Source of the DNA: Marinomonas ostreistagni | GTDB lineage: Bacteria > Pseudomonadota > Gammaproteobacteria > Pseudomonadales > Marinomonadaceae | Direction: 5' to 3' | Assembly: GCF_016888445.1 (NCBI RefSeq) | Contig: NZ_JAFEKF010000002.1 | Coordinates: forward strand, 310,001-374,000 | DNA length: 64,000 nucleotides | In this document: in pieces, positions 52,581 through 61,801 of the stretch | Position numbering within the stretch: the stretch's first letter is position 1 | Layout: each line of letters opens with the position of its first letter | Position numbers and translations under genes: made by a program | Notes under the pieces: model-generated | What the model was told of the DNA's origin: nothing | Database searches by the model: none | Seen by the model: only the letters and a program-made list of their open reading frames with translations

Positions 52581-53579
52581 TTACGCGATCTTAGTCAACC
52601 AACCGTGTGTATCGGGTGCTTTGCCCCACTGAATATCGTTCAGTGCTTGGCGCAGTTTCTGTGCCATTGGGCCGATTTCGCCGTCGCCGACTTTGATGTC
52701 TTCACCGTTGTAGATAAAGGTGCCGACAGACGTCAATACCGCTGCCGTACCAGACAGCATGGCTTCAACACCTGGTTTCTTGGCGCGCTCAAGTAGTTCT
52801 TCTACTGATACTTCACGCTCAGACACTGTCATGCCTAGGTCTTTCGCGATCTGTAGGATGCTTGAGCGAGTAACGCCGTGTAGGAAGCTAGAGTCCAACG
52901 CCTTAGTGATGATTTCGTTGCCATCGACTAATAAGAAGTTGGCTGCGCCGGTTTCTGTGATGTAGCCATTTGGGCAGAACAAAATCTGGTCTGCTTGGTA
53001 CTGCGCTTTGGCTTCAAGCGTTGGCTGAAGCGCGCTAGCGTAGTTACCGCCACTCTTAATCATACCCATGTGTGGCGCACAGCGTTGGCCTGTCTCGTCT
53101 AGCAATAGACGCAGTGGACGAGCGCCACCAGCGAAGTAATCGCCAACCGGAGACAGTAGCACGTACATCATCGAAGAATCAGAAGGCGCGGCCGCTTTAC
53201 CAACCGCTGCTTCGGTACCGATGTGCGTTGGGCGAATGTACATAGAGCCTGGAGGCGTTGGTACATCGGCTGCGTACTCAGCCACGATGTCAGCGATCAT
53301 CTGTGACAATTGCTCTTTGTTCACTTCTGGCAGTGATAGCAAGCGGCTGCTCTGGGCGAAACGCTCGACGTTTTGGTCCATTCGAAAGACGTGCACGCTG
53401 CCGTCTTCGTGACGGAATGCTTTCAAGCCTTCAAAGCAAGTGCTTGAGTAATGCAAGACGTGCGCACCTGGGTGTAGTGAGATGCTGTCAGAGGCAACGA
53501 TCTGAGACTCAGACCATTGATTGTTTTCGAATGTTGCTAATGCCATGTTCGGCATAAACACGCTACCAAAAGCCGCCAT
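52581..53579 (-). CDS. ilvE: Branched-chain amino acid aminotransferase (class IV, type II)
   Basis: 332 residues, fold-type IV PLP enzyme. The motif HYSSTCFEGLKAFRHEDGSV starts the substrate loop, the PLP Lys is in MGMIKSGGNYASAL (about residue 173), and EAMLSGTAAVLTSVG near 285 binds the phosphate. The type II (BCAT-like) layout differs from the shorter E. coli IlvE. It exchanges amino groups between Val, Leu, Ile and 2-oxoglutarate in the last step of their synthesis. AGGA precedes the ATG by about 8 bases. It is a single gene with its own terminator. Confidence 0.95.
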   Translation of the reverse strand: MAAFGSVFMPNMALATFENNQWSESQIVASDSISLHPGAHVLHYSSTCFEGLKAFRHEDGSVHVFRMDQNVERFAQSSRLLSLPEVNKEQLSQMIADIVAEYAADVPTPPGSMYIRPTHIGTEAAVGKAAAPSDSSMMYVLLSPVGDYFAGGARPLRLLLDETGQRCAPHMGMIKSGGNYASALQPTLEAKAQYQADQILFCPNGYITETGAANFLLVDGNEIITKALDSSFLHGVTRSSILQIAKDLGMTVSEREVSVEELLERAKKPGVEAMLSGTAAVLTSVGTFIYNGEDIKVGDGEIGPMAQKLRQALNDIQWGKAPDTHGWLTKIA

Positions 53580-53751
53580 TGTGTGTTTCCTACTGAAAAA
53601 TATTACGAAAGGGATGTTCTAGGTATTAAGTTTGGGCAGGCGATTTGAATGGATGTCCAGACTTAATCACACGATACTAAAACAGATTGGACTGGTAAGA
53701 AAGCAACATTGCCAGATTCGCCCTAGGCGTGGCGGGAATTGTTCATTTAAT

Positions 53752-53790
53752 CCATAAAAGAAGGCCCCAGAATAACCGCTATTCTGGGGC
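53752..53790 (-). terminator. Rho-independent terminator after BCCT gene (minus strand)
   Basis: An 11-bp perfect stem GCCCCAGAATA (53764-53774) / TATTCTGGGGC (53780-53790), loop ACCGC. The minus strand continues CTTCTTTTAT. Confidence 0.9.
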
Positions 53791-53797
53791 GCTCGTT

Positions 53798-55456
53798 TTA
53801 ACGATTATTAAGAATCGAAATATAGTGATCGGTTCGATCGGTATGCTCTTCTGGCGCCACATCTTTCACATGGCCGCCATCGATATCATTTTTCAAGGCG
53901 CGGATCAGACTCAGCATCATCAAGAAGATGATAAAGGCAAACGGTAAACCTGCTGCCAAAGAGGCGGTTTGCAGGGCCTTAAGACCGCCTGCCAGCAACA
54001 ATGCCGCAGCGACTGCGCCTTCACCCAAGCCCCAGAAAATACGGTAGCCCGTTGGCGGTGTTTCGCTGCCCATCGATACCATCGTGGTGATCACCAAAGT
54101 GCCCGAGTCAGACGAGGTAACGAAGTAGGTAATGATCAAGATCACCGAGATAAAGGCGACAAACTGCGTCAAAATGCCCAAATCAAGGTTCTCAATCACC
54201 ACAAACAGTGGTTTGGAAATGTCTTCGTTGACCGCCGCAATAACACCACCGGTACCAAAGCCACCGTCGGCAAACAGCTCCATAAACATGCCAGTGCCGC
54301 CGAAGATCGACATCCACAAGAAGGTCACCAAGGTCGGTACCAACAGCACGCCTAGACAGAATTCGCGGATGGTACGGCCTTTAGAAACGCGGGCGATGAA
54401 CATACCGACAAACGGTGCCCAAGCAATCCACCAGCCCCAGTAAAACACGGTCCACCAGCCTTGCCATTGACCTTCAGGATCAGGGTCGACCCAAAAGCCC
54501 ATGGGAATGACGTTGATCAGGTAGTCGCCCAGATTGGTCACAAAAAAGCCCAGTAGAAACACGGTTGGACCGGCGAACAAAAAGATAGTGATCAATACGA
54601 TCGACAACCACATGTTCACTTCTGACAAGATCTTAATGCCACGACCCACACCGGAGACCGCCGATAAAGTGGCGATCACAGAAACCACAGCAATAATAAT
54701 CACCTGGGGTACGGTGCCTACTGGCACATCAAACATGTAATTAAGACCCGCGTTGATTTGCCCAGCACCCAAACCAAGGGTGGTCGCTACACCAAACAAG
54801 GTGCCGAATACGGCCAACAGGTCAGCAATGTGACCACGCCAGCCAAAGATCTTATCGCCAAACAGTGGGTACAGCGCCGAGCGAATCGTCAGCGGTAGAT
54901 CATGGCGGTAAGCAAAATACGCCAGTGACAAACCGACGATCACATACACCGCCCAGCCGTGTAGACCCCAGTGCAAAAAGGTGGTCTGCATCGCCGTATT
55001 GGCGCCTGCCATAGTATTAGCGGTGCCGTCTGCTAAAAAAGGGCTGTTTTGGATGTGATAAGCGGGTTCTGCGATCGACCAAAATAGCAAGCCAATACCC
55101 ATACCTGCGCCGAACAGCATCGAAAACCAAGAGAAGTAGCTGAATTCGGGGCGGTCGTTGTCTTTACCCAAGCGAATGTGGCCGAAGCGCGAGCACATCA
55201 ACCAGAGTACGAAGCCGACGAATACACACATAGAAATCACGTAAAACCAGTCTAAGGTTTCTTGGATCCAGTTTTGCGTGGATTGGAAAACGCCCGCGGC
55301 GAAGTCGACGTCATAAAGAGTGAAAATAACAAATGCCAAGATCAGCCCTTTGGAGAAAAGCGCCATATTCGGGTTGAGGCCCCGAAACATACCTTTGTCC
55401 GCTAAGATCACGTAATCCGTGTCGGACTGTTTTGATTTTTTAGAATGTGTTCCCAT
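53798..55456 (-). CDS. BCCT-family betaine/choline/carnitine transporter
   Basis: 552 residues with twelve membrane helices. The BCCT hallmarks are WFSMLFGAGMGIGLLFWSIAE (the GMGIG sodium/substrate stretch, about residues 111-131), YWGWWIAWAPFVGMFIARVSKG (helix 8, about 339-360) and LVITTMVSMG after a TSSDSGT motif. It imports quaternary ammonium compounds by Na+ or H+ symport, usually for osmoprotection. It lacks the long acidic or basic tails of osmosensing BetP forms; the C terminus is short. AGGT lies about 8 bases before the ATG. A 397-bp upstream gap could hold its promoter and regulators. Confidence 0.93.
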   Translation of the reverse strand: MGTHSKKSKQSDTDYVILADKGMFRGLNPNMALFSKGLILAFVIFTLYDVDFAAGVFQSTQNWIQETLDWFYVISMCVFVGFVLWLMCSRFGHIRLGKDNDRPEFSYFSWFSMLFGAGMGIGLLFWSIAEPAYHIQNSPFLADGTANTMAGANTAMQTTFLHWGLHGWAVYVIVGLSLAYFAYRHDLPLTIRSALYPLFGDKIFGWRGHIADLLAVFGTLFGVATTLGLGAGQINAGLNYMFDVPVGTVPQVIIIAVVSVIATLSAVSGVGRGIKILSEVNMWLSIVLITIFLFAGPTVFLLGFFVTNLGDYLINVIPMGFWVDPDPEGQWQGWWTVFYWGWWIAWAPFVGMFIARVSKGRTIREFCLGVLLVPTLVTFLWMSIFGGTGMFMELFADGGFGTGGVIAAVNEDISKPLFVVIENLDLGILTQFVAFISVILIITYFVTSSDSGTLVITTMVSMGSETPPTGYRIFWGLGEGAVAAALLLAGGLKALQTASLAAGLPFAFIIFLMMLSLIRALKNDIDGGHVKDVAPEEHTDRTDHYISILNNR

Positions 55457-55853
55457 GTCTAAACCTATTTCGATTTATTATCGACAACAAGCTACCCTGC
55501 AAACATGGCTCCGTAAACGACCTAAAAACTAATGTTTGCCATAAGTTCATCTAATGTCATAAAACGGTGTCGCAAAGTCACCTGTGGAACGTCTAAAATG
55601 GCGTTAGCATAGGCTCAAAAAGCAATCTTGGATGCGTTATCAATTAATTGTTTTAATTAATAAAAAATCAATGCCGCTACACGTCCTGCTGCGTTCAAGC
55701 ATGTGTCTGACCCCAAGTGTCAGGCGTTCCTTGCCGAAGTGATATTTATATATTGCCACGCATTATGTTACAGCAATGCGAATTAAAACGGGCATGGTAC
55801 GGCGTAATCACACGTGATAGACGGCGCGAATAGGCCATTTCAAACAAGCAAGA
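55457..55853. other. 397-bp intergenic region upstream of BCCT gene
   Basis: No gene is supported. It holds an AT-rich dyad ATTAATT-GTTTT-AATTAAT (55643-55661) and an inverted repeat CTGACCCCAAGTGTCAG (55707-55723). The latter contains, on the minus strand, GGGGTCAGA, the same nine bases as one end of the repeats at 7285 and 60705. It may be a decayed single end. The remainder looks like promoter sequence without a recognised operator. Confidence 0.5.
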
Positions 55854-56534
55854 TTAGCTTTGGCGGCGTTGAGCGACTTGATGCGCCTGCTCATAAAGCG
55901 TTTGTAATTCCTCAAGGCTGACGTCTAAAAACGCATCGTGTTGCGTGAGAGCTTGGTGCCAGTCCTCCAGCTCAATGCGATCGGCTTGGGTGGGCTTAGT
56001 CTTGTGGCGTTTAGGTTGTGAGGGGTAGCGGCGCCAGTGAAATAGATTATTCATAATCATGCCTAAGACAATAATCACCGCAATATTGAAGACGAACGCA
56101 AAGCCCGTGTAGGCGATCGCATCGGGTGTCACGCCGGTGACAAAAAAGAACGCAGTCGCCGCCCCCGGTGGATGTAAGCAGCGTAAGTAATGCATGCCGA
56201 ATACGGTCAGACCGACGGCCAGCGCAGCCGCCACGATGCCATCACCGAGCACGATAAAGCAGCCGATCCCCATCAGCATGGCGAGACTTTGACCAATCAG
56301 CACCGGCCAAGGCTGTGATAACGCGCCGTGGGGCAAGGCAAATACCAAAAACGCACTGGCGGCGGATGAGGCAAAAAATAATAAGTGTGCCTGATCGCCG
56401 AGCGTCCATTGTGTCAGATAAGCCACTAACGCGATCGCAGCGCAGGTTGCTAGGCCTGAGATAAGTCGTTCTAAGTGGGAGGTTTGATTGACTTCGATGC
56501 CTAAGTATTCAGTCAGCTGAGCCAATAAGCGCAT
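55854..56534 (-). CDS. HPP-family membrane protein
   Basis: 226 residues. Four to five membrane helices (about 28-170) end with the diagnostic HPP motif in CLHPPGAATAFFFVTG (about 127-142). A cytoplasmic acidic tail of about 55 residues follows. HPP proteins occur with CBS domains or alone; nitrite transport has been shown for a plastid/cyanobacterial member, so anion transport is possible here but not established. AAAGGA lies about 9 bases before the ATG. A LysR gene diverges from it over 126 bp. Confidence 0.87.
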   Translation of the reverse strand: MRLLAQLTEYLGIEVNQTSHLERLISGLATCAAIALVAYLTQWTLGDQAHLLFFASSAASAFLVFALPHGALSQPWPVLIGQSLAMLMGIGCFIVLGDGIVAAALAVGLTVFGMHYLRCLHPPGAATAFFFVTGVTPDAIAYTGFAFVFNIAVIIVLGMIMNNLFHWRRYPSQPKRHKTKPTQADRIELEDWHQALTQHDAFLDVSLEELQTLYEQAHQVAQRRQS

Positions 56535-56660
56535 GGGAAGTGTCCTTTAAATCGTATACAGCGAGTTGATTTGCTAAGCCTACCGTCTTATCTTCCATAG
56601 ATATAATGAATAATAACTGATTATAAATTCAAAAATATTGAACTAAATGTAGGCCAAGTT

Positions 56661-57506
56661 ATGGACGTCGAGTTAGCGCGCACCTTCTTAGAAATTATGC
56701 AGTCTGGTACCTTCGCCAAAGCGTCAGAGCGCCTGCACGTGACCCAAACCACGGTGACCGCAAGGATCCACAGTTTAGAGCAGCAGCTTAATTGCCGATT
56801 GTTTATTCGCAATCGACGTGGCGCGCGCTTGACCAAAGAAGGAGAGCGCTTCGCGCATTATGCCCAGCAAATGATCAGTGTCTGGCAGGCGGCGCAAGAT
56901 GCCTGTCAGACGCCTTTAGAAAACGCCAAAGAGACCTTGTGGCTAGGTTGTGAAAACAGCCTTTGGAATCCGATTATGGTGGATTGGTTGGCGGCCTTAG
57001 AGAGCTGTGAGCGCTTCCAACTGTCGGCGCAAGTGGCGACCACCGAAACCCTCTACGATGATCTAAGACGCAAGCGTTTAGACGCTGCCGTAGTGCACAG
57101 CGCACGCTATTATCCGGAGCTACAAATCGAGCAGGTTGCAGAAGAAAAGCTTGTACATGTGGCGGCGACGCATTGCACCAGCCCTAATTTGTATATTGAT
57201 TGGGGTGAAGAGTTTGCTCAGCAATTTGATCGCTGCTTACCCTTTAGTCGGCAGACGGCGGATTATTATTCACTGGGGCCGTTGGCGTTAAAAGTGATGC
57301 TGCGCCAAGGCGGCAATGGCTACTTTCGTACGCGCGTCGTACAGCACCATCTAGAACGCGGCGCGCTTTCACTGGTGGAGCAATCACCGGAATTCCATTA
57401 TCCGATCTATCTTGTATCACGCACCGATACACCCCAATCACAACGCAGTTTAGTCACTGAGCAGCTGCAGCAAGTGCTCCAAGAATCGACTCACTGGCTG
57501 GTTTAA
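56661..57506 (+). CDS. LysR-type transcriptional regulator, divergent from HPP gene
   Basis: 281 residues: HTH FLEIMQSGTFAKASERLHVT with TVTARIHSLEQQLNCRLFIR (residues about 8-50) and an effector domain from about 92 (LWLGCENSLWNPIMVDWL). AGG lies 7 bases before the ATG. Its divergence from the HPP-family gene across a 126-bp AT-rich gap suggests regulation of that gene. The effector is unknown. Confidence 0.92.
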   Translation: MDVELARTFLEIMQSGTFAKASERLHVTQTTVTARIHSLEQQLNCRLFIRNRRGARLTKEGERFAHYAQQMISVWQAAQDACQTPLENAKETLWLGCENSLWNPIMVDWLAALESCERFQLSAQVATTETLYDDLRRKRLDAAVVHSARYYPELQIEQVAEEKLVHVAATHCTSPNLYIDWGEEFAQQFDRCLPFSRQTADYYSLGPLALKVMLRQGGNGYFRTRVVQHHLERGALSLVEQSPEFHYPIYLVSRTDTPQSQRSLVTEQLQQVLQESTHWLV

Positions 57507-57646
57507 TGAGTCTGGATGCAAAAGCGGGCAAGTCGCTGCTTAAACTTTAAGCGACCTATTTTGGTGCAAATATGACGTGTTTTGTCCGCCTGTTTAAATG
57601 TTAAGTCGGTAGAATCAGGAGCTCATCCAATTTATGCGGAGGACAC

Positions 57647-58237
57647 ATGGACGTTAATATCAAACTTCTCTTTAGTGGCATGGCGATTGTCTTAGCGCTA
57701 GTGGGCTTCGTGCCCTATATTGCGCTGATTTTGCGCGGCAAAGTGAAGCCGCATGTGTTCTCTTGGGTCATTTGGGGCATTACCACCACGGTGATTTTCT
57801 TTGCCCAGCTGGAAGCTGATGGCGGCGTTGGCGCTTGGCCAATTGGACTGTCGGGCTTTGTTACCATCTTGATTGCGGTGTTGGCGTATCTCAATCGCGG
57901 CGATGCCACGATTACGCGCGCCGACTGGGGCTTTTTGATCGCCGCCATTGCCTCATTGCCATTATGGTATATGACCAATGACCCGCTATGGACCGTGGTG
58001 ATTCTAACGACCATCGATATGATTGGCTTTGGTCCGACCTTCCGCAAAGCCTACCATCGACCCTTTGAAGACAGTCGCGTATTTTTCATCATCATGATCT
58101 TGCGTAATGTCTGCTCTGTCGTCGCCCTGGAAGCCTACTCGGTCACCACCGTACTGTTTCCATTCTGTTTGGCGATGGGCTTCTTGATCCTATTGATTAT
58201 CTTACAATACCGCCGCATGGTGCTGGCGCCTGCCTGA
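57647..58237 (+). CDS. Uncharacterised six-helix membrane protein, PQ-loop/SWEET-like appearance
   Basis: 196 residues with six membrane helices in two similar halves. The first opens GFVPYIALILRGKVKPHVFSW and the second GPTFRKAYHRPFEDSRVFF, each with an aromatic or proline turn before a basic loop, as in PQ-loop and semiSWEET proteins. That resemblance is by eye only. No substrate can be named. GGAGG precedes the ATG by 4 bases. It is alone, following a LysR gene by 140 bp, and its stop abuts a convergent MocR gene. Confidence 0.8.
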   Translation: MDVNIKLLFSGMAIVLALVGFVPYIALILRGKVKPHVFSWVIWGITTTVIFFAQLEADGGVGAWPIGLSGFVTILIAVLAYLNRGDATITRADWGFLIAAIASLPLWYMTNDPLWTVVILTTIDMIGFGPTFRKAYHRPFEDSRVFFIIMILRNVCSVVALEAYSVTTVLFPFCLAMGFLILLIILQYRRMVLAPA

Positions 58238-59653
58238 TCAAGCAAAGTCTGCTGTTATCAGCTCGCACAGGCGTAGCAATTGTGCCTGTGCGCTGTCTCC
58301 CTCTATCTCCAATTCAAGCGGCCAGCCACAGTTAATCCTGAAACAGTCATTGTAGTCTGGGTGGGTGCTGAAGCAGCTACCACGGCGGATATCGACGCCA
58401 ACTGTTTGCGCTTGATCGGCAAGCTGGTTGGTGTCGATGCCAGGCAATCGTATCCATAAGACTAAACCACCTTTAGGTGCGCTAATTTGTGCCGAAGCAG
58501 GTAAGTGCTCACTTAATAGCTGCCGATACTGGTGAACTTGCGACTGCAAAATAGGGCGTACCTTGTGAAGGTGGTGGCGGTAATCGCCGCAGAGAATAAA
58601 CTCTGAGATACAGGCTTGCACGAGACTATTAATGCCCATGCTGGTGTGGCTGTGATGGCTAAAAAAGCGCTCAAAGAAGCGCCCAGGTAGGCACCAGCCA
58701 AGACGCAATCCCGGCGCTAGGGTCTTGGAAATGGAGCTGCACCAGAGAATATAACCTTCCTTATCCCAATATTTGGCCGGCAATGACTGCTCTTTTTGAT
58801 GGCTCAGCTCAAAGTACACATCGTCTTCGATAATGGGCATATCATAGCGTGCTGCTAACTGCGCAATGGCCTGTTTTTGCTCTGCTGGCAAGGTGATCCC
58901 TAAAGGGTTTAAGTGCGTGGTGCTTAGCAGAGCGGCGCTGACTTTTTGCTCGGCAAAACACACTTCTAGCGCTTCCAGATCAATGCCTTGGTGCGTTACT
59001 GGGATCTCGATGATCTGACGTTTCAAGGTGGTCAGTAAATCCAATAAACCACTAAAGCAAGGTGAGCAAACGGCAATCGCGTCTTTTGGCTCAGTCAGAC
59101 ACTCAAGGGCGATACGCACTGAGTCGAGGCTAGAGTTAGTGATGACTAACTCACTGGCATTAAAGGGAAAATGGTTGGCGCGAAAGTGCTCAGCGAGTGC
59201 TTGGCGTAAGCTTGCCAGTCCTTGGGCTTCGGGGTAGCTAAACATGCTTTGACTGGCGCGCTTAGTGACCCGTTTGATGGTTCGAGTCAGATCTGTTTCT
59301 GGTAATAGGTCAGGTGCCATCAAGGAGGTTCCGAGCGGGCCAAATCCTGCGAGGCTGCTGTCATAGCCTTGTTTAGGCGCGAAGCGACTAGGATCGCGCG
59401 GTGTCAAAGTATGACTTGATAAAGGTGGGAACTCGGTCACTTGGCTGCGATGGGCGACAAAGTAGCCTGACTGTGGTCGAGCATATATCCAACCGCGATC
59501 TTCTAGGTAGCTGTAGGTTTTACCGGCCGTCGTTAGGCTCACGCCTTGTTGTTGTGCCAATTGGCGTAGAGCAGGCAAGCGAACCCCAGAAGGTAAGCGC
59601 TCACTTACAATGTCATCAATAAACGCTTGCGCTAAAGATTCGTACAGGGTCAT
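58238..59653 (-). CDS. MocR/PdxR-type regulator (GntR HTH fused to aminotransferase domain)
   Basis: 471 residues: GntR winged HTH (LPALRQLAQQQGVSLTTAGKTYSYLEDRG split over residues 24-52) followed by a fold-type I aminotransferase domain. The PLP Lys lies in WCSSISKTLAPGLRLGW (about 308), and the cofactor Asp in MPIIEDDVYFEL. MocR proteins use PLP or an amino-acid adduct as effector and usually control a divergent gene. Here that is the EamA permease gene 143 bp away. It is not near pdx genes, so an amino-acid signal is a fair guess. Confidence 0.93.
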   Translation of the reverse strand: MTLYESLAQAFIDDIVSERLPSGVRLPALRQLAQQQGVSLTTAGKTYSYLEDRGWIYARPQSGYFVAHRSQVTEFPPLSSHTLTPRDPSRFAPKQGYDSSLAGFGPLGTSLMAPDLLPETDLTRTIKRVTKRASQSMFSYPEAQGLASLRQALAEHFRANHFPFNASELVITNSSLDSVRIALECLTEPKDAIAVCSPCFSGLLDLLTTLKRQIIEIPVTHQGIDLEALEVCFAEQKVSAALLSTTHLNPLGITLPAEQKQAIAQLAARYDMPIIEDDVYFELSHQKEQSLPAKYWDKEGYILWCSSISKTLAPGLRLGWCLPGRFFERFFSHHSHTSMGINSLVQACISEFILCGDYRHHLHKVRPILQSQVHQYRQLLSEHLPASAQISAPKGGLVLWIRLPGIDTNQLADQAQTVGVDIRRGSCFSTHPDYNDCFRINCGWPLELEIEGDSAQAQLLRLCELITADFA

Positions 59654-59796
59654 GGTGTTGTGTGCTCACTACTAACGTGTGATCTTTAAAATTGTACTCT
59701 TATTTTTATTAAAAATTGAATCTGCTCTCTTGGCAAGCGGTGTTTCATACTCACAGCTCAATCGCGGATAACCGCTTCAGCATGAGGGGAGACATC

Positions 59797-60681
59797 ATGA
59801 ATCAAAAAGACAGCTTGCTGCTGGTGCTATTGATGGCGCTGTGGGGATTTAACTTCAGTGTGATCAAGCTGGGCGTCAACAACATGGATCCATTTCTACT
59901 GACGGCCTTGCGCTTTACGTTGGCGGTATTGCCGTTGATCTTCTTTATTCGTCGCCCAAAGGTACCTTGGCGTTATCTGATGGCCTACGGATTAACCTTT
60001 GGCGTCGGCGTATGGGGCTTTACCACGCTATCGGTCGGCGCAGGCTTATCGTCAGGGTTGGCCTCGTTATTATTGGATATGAGCGTGATCAGCAGCTTAT
60101 TGGTAGGGCGCTACTTACTCAAAGAGCAGGTAACCGTCAGTAAAGTATTGGGCTCTGTACTGGCGCTGCTAGGCTTGGGGATTATTATCTGGAATCAAGA
60201 TGGCTCCGTAACGGCGCTAGGTTTGGCCTTGGTATTGAGTGCATCGGTGTTTTGGAGCGTGAATGGTCTAATCGTCAAACGCTCAGGCACTCGCGAAATC
60301 TTCGCCTTTAATATCTGGGGCATGGCTTTCGCACCGATTCCATTACTGCTGTTGGCGCTAATTGTCAGCGGCCCTGAAGCTGTAGCGCAATCGATCGCTG
60401 ACATCAATGGTTCTGTACTGTTCTCCGCCGCTTTTCAAGCCTATCCAACGACACTGCTTGGCTACTGGTTCTGGAACAAAATGATCGTCAAATACTCCGT
60501 CTCAAGCGTCGCGCCCATGACCTTGCTAGTACCGGTATTTGCCCTGATCGGCGGCTATATTTTCTTTGGCGAAAGCCTTGATGCGGCACAAAGCGTCGCT
60601 GCCGTGGTGATTTTACTTGGTGTGGCGATCAGTGAGGTCAAACTGCCAAAAGGGCGCGGAGTGATAGTGAAAGCAAGCTAA
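59797..60681 (+). CDS. EamA-family permease, divergent from MocR gene
   Basis: 294 residues with ten membrane helices. The first EamA repeat starts LLLVLLMALWGFNFSVIKLG, and LDMSVISSLLVGRYLLKEQVT (about residues 95-115) is the mid-protein motif. A second repeat from about 150 ends YIFFGESLDAAQSVAAVVILLG. It is probably an amino-acid or metabolite exporter controlled by the MocR regulator encoded in the opposite direction. The ATG at 59797 follows GAGGGGAG by 5 bases; a longer frame from 59716 has no site. Confidence 0.9.
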   Translation: MNQKDSLLLVLLMALWGFNFSVIKLGVNNMDPFLLTALRFTLAVLPLIFFIRRPKVPWRYLMAYGLTFGVGVWGFTTLSVGAGLSSGLASLLLDMSVISSLLVGRYLLKEQVTVSKVLGSVLALLGLGIIIWNQDGSVTALGLALVLSASVFWSVNGLIVKRSGTREIFAFNIWGMAFAPIPLLLLALIVSGPEAVAQSIADINGSVLFSAAFQAYPTTLLGYWFWNKMIVKYSVSSVAPMTLLVPVFALIGGYIFFGESLDAAQSVAAVVILLGVAISEVKLPKGRGVIVKAS

Positions 60682-60704
60682 GGCTTTGCTGGGGTAGATA
60701 ATTA

Positions 60705-60768
60705 AGGGGGCAGATTCCTGCACGATTTAACTCTACATAAGCTACGGTATGTAAGGAATCTGACCCCT
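60705..60768. repeat. MITE-like inverted repeat, copy 2 (GGGGG/TCAGATTCCT ends)
   Basis: Arms AGGGGGCAGATTCCTG (60705-60720) and AAGGAATCTGACCCCT (60753-60768) pair with two mismatches. The left end is the GGGGGCAGAT type and the right end, read inward, the GGGGTCAGAT type. This is the reverse of copy 1 at 7285-7353, so the two copies are inverted relative to each other. The internal 32 bases are unlike those of copy 1. It lies between convergent genes (EamA and COG0523). Confidence 0.7.
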
Positions 60769-60775
60769 GAGCGTA

Positions 60776-61801
60776 TTACTTCTGCAAACAGCCTAGCATT
60801 TGCTGTTCGATTTGATCCCAGTCGAGTTCTTTGGAGCTGATGATTTCGATGCGTGAGTCGCGACGGTAAGCGACTTTGTCGAAGTCGTGCTCGTCTTTAA
60901 CGCGGTTAAAGAAGACCCAAGCATGGCCGATGCGGATCACGCCTTTGATGCGCTCAATGTTTTCTAGGCCGTTTAGAATCGGTTCTAGATCCCAAAATTC
61001 GAAGCAGTCCTCACGGTGGAAAATCCAGCCACAGCTGTAGTAGCCGCTACCGTGTCCGGTTTTGCGAATCGGTTGGCCAGGCTCTGCCACGGCTTCGACG
61101 TCGTGCTCATGATGGTGGTGGTCATCATGGCTGTGTTCATGATCATGATGGTGCTGGTGCGCATCAGGGAATTGCGCTTTAAGCTGACCGTTGCGCACTA
61201 GGTCGAGTAGCGCTGGATCTAACGCGCCCTTGGTGGTGCGGGCGATGTGTTGCTTAGGTGGAAACATGTTGCCCAAGCTTTCTTCGGCCATTTCCACGAG
61301 CTCGGCTTCGGCGATGTCACATTTATTGATCATCACTACGTCGGCAAGGTTGAGCTGGTCGTGGAAAGTTTCGTTGTTGACTACTTCCTCAAGCTCGAGC
61401 GAGCGTGGGTCGAGGATGCAGATGGTGGCACGCAGATCGAGTTTGTCTTTAAAAGACGGGCCCATCAGAGTGTCGATGATCCCTTCTGGGTGACCAAGGC
61501 CAGTGGGCTCGATGATCAAACGATCTGGCTTAGCGTGTTCGATCAAGGCCTTCAGGGTCGGTGTTAGCGATGCGCCCATGGCACAGCAAATACAGCCGCC
61601 CGCTAGTTCTTTGACGTGCAGGCCTTCTTCGGTCGGCATCATTTCTTGGTCGATGCCTACTTGGCCAAATTCGTTGACCAGCACGGCCCAAGATTCGCCC
61701 TCTGGTTTATTGGCGAGCAGGCCGTTGATGGTGGTCGTTTTGCCGACCCCGAGGAATCCCGAAATGATATTGGTAGGGATGCGTGTACTTAGCTCGTTCA
61801 T
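60776..61801 (-). CDS. COG0523 GTPase, zinc metallochaperone type (ZigA/YjiA-like)
   Basis: 341 residues. P-loop GFLGVGKTT (about 15-23), the metal motif GGCICC (68-73), and the G4-type MINKCD motif are all intact. A His/Asp-rich linker (about residues 212-233, HQHHHDHEHSHDDHHHHEHD) precedes the C-terminal CobW_C domain. COG0523 proteins use GTP hydrolysis to hand metals to target proteins, and forms with such linkers are mostly zinc-linked. The gene upstream (61942-62382) is on the same strand with a Zur-like box before it, so both may be induced in zinc shortage. An AGAG site lies 5 bases before the ATG. Confidence 0.9.
   Translation of the reverse strand: MNELSTRIPTNIISGFLGVGKTTTINGLLANKPEGESWAVLVNEFGQVGIDQEMMPTEEGLHVKELAGGCICCAMGASLTPTLKALIEHAKPDRLIIEPTGLGHPEGIIDTLMGPSFKDKLDLRATICILDPRSLELEEVVNNETFHDQLNLADVVMINKCDIAEAELVEMAEESLGNMFPPKQHIARTTKGALDPALLDLVRNGQLKAQFPDAHQHHHDHEHSHDDHHHHEHDVEAVAEPGQPIRKTGHGSGYYSCGWIFHREDCFEFWDLEPILNGLENIERIKGVIRIGHAWVFFNRVKDEHDFDKVAYRRDSRIEIISSKELDWDQIEQQMLGCLQK

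Noticed and set aside
55707..55723. Third copy of the GGGGTCAGAT repeat element
   Set aside because: Only one nine-base end is present and its partner arm is a five-base match. At best it is a decayed relic, so it was mentioned only in the intergenic entry.
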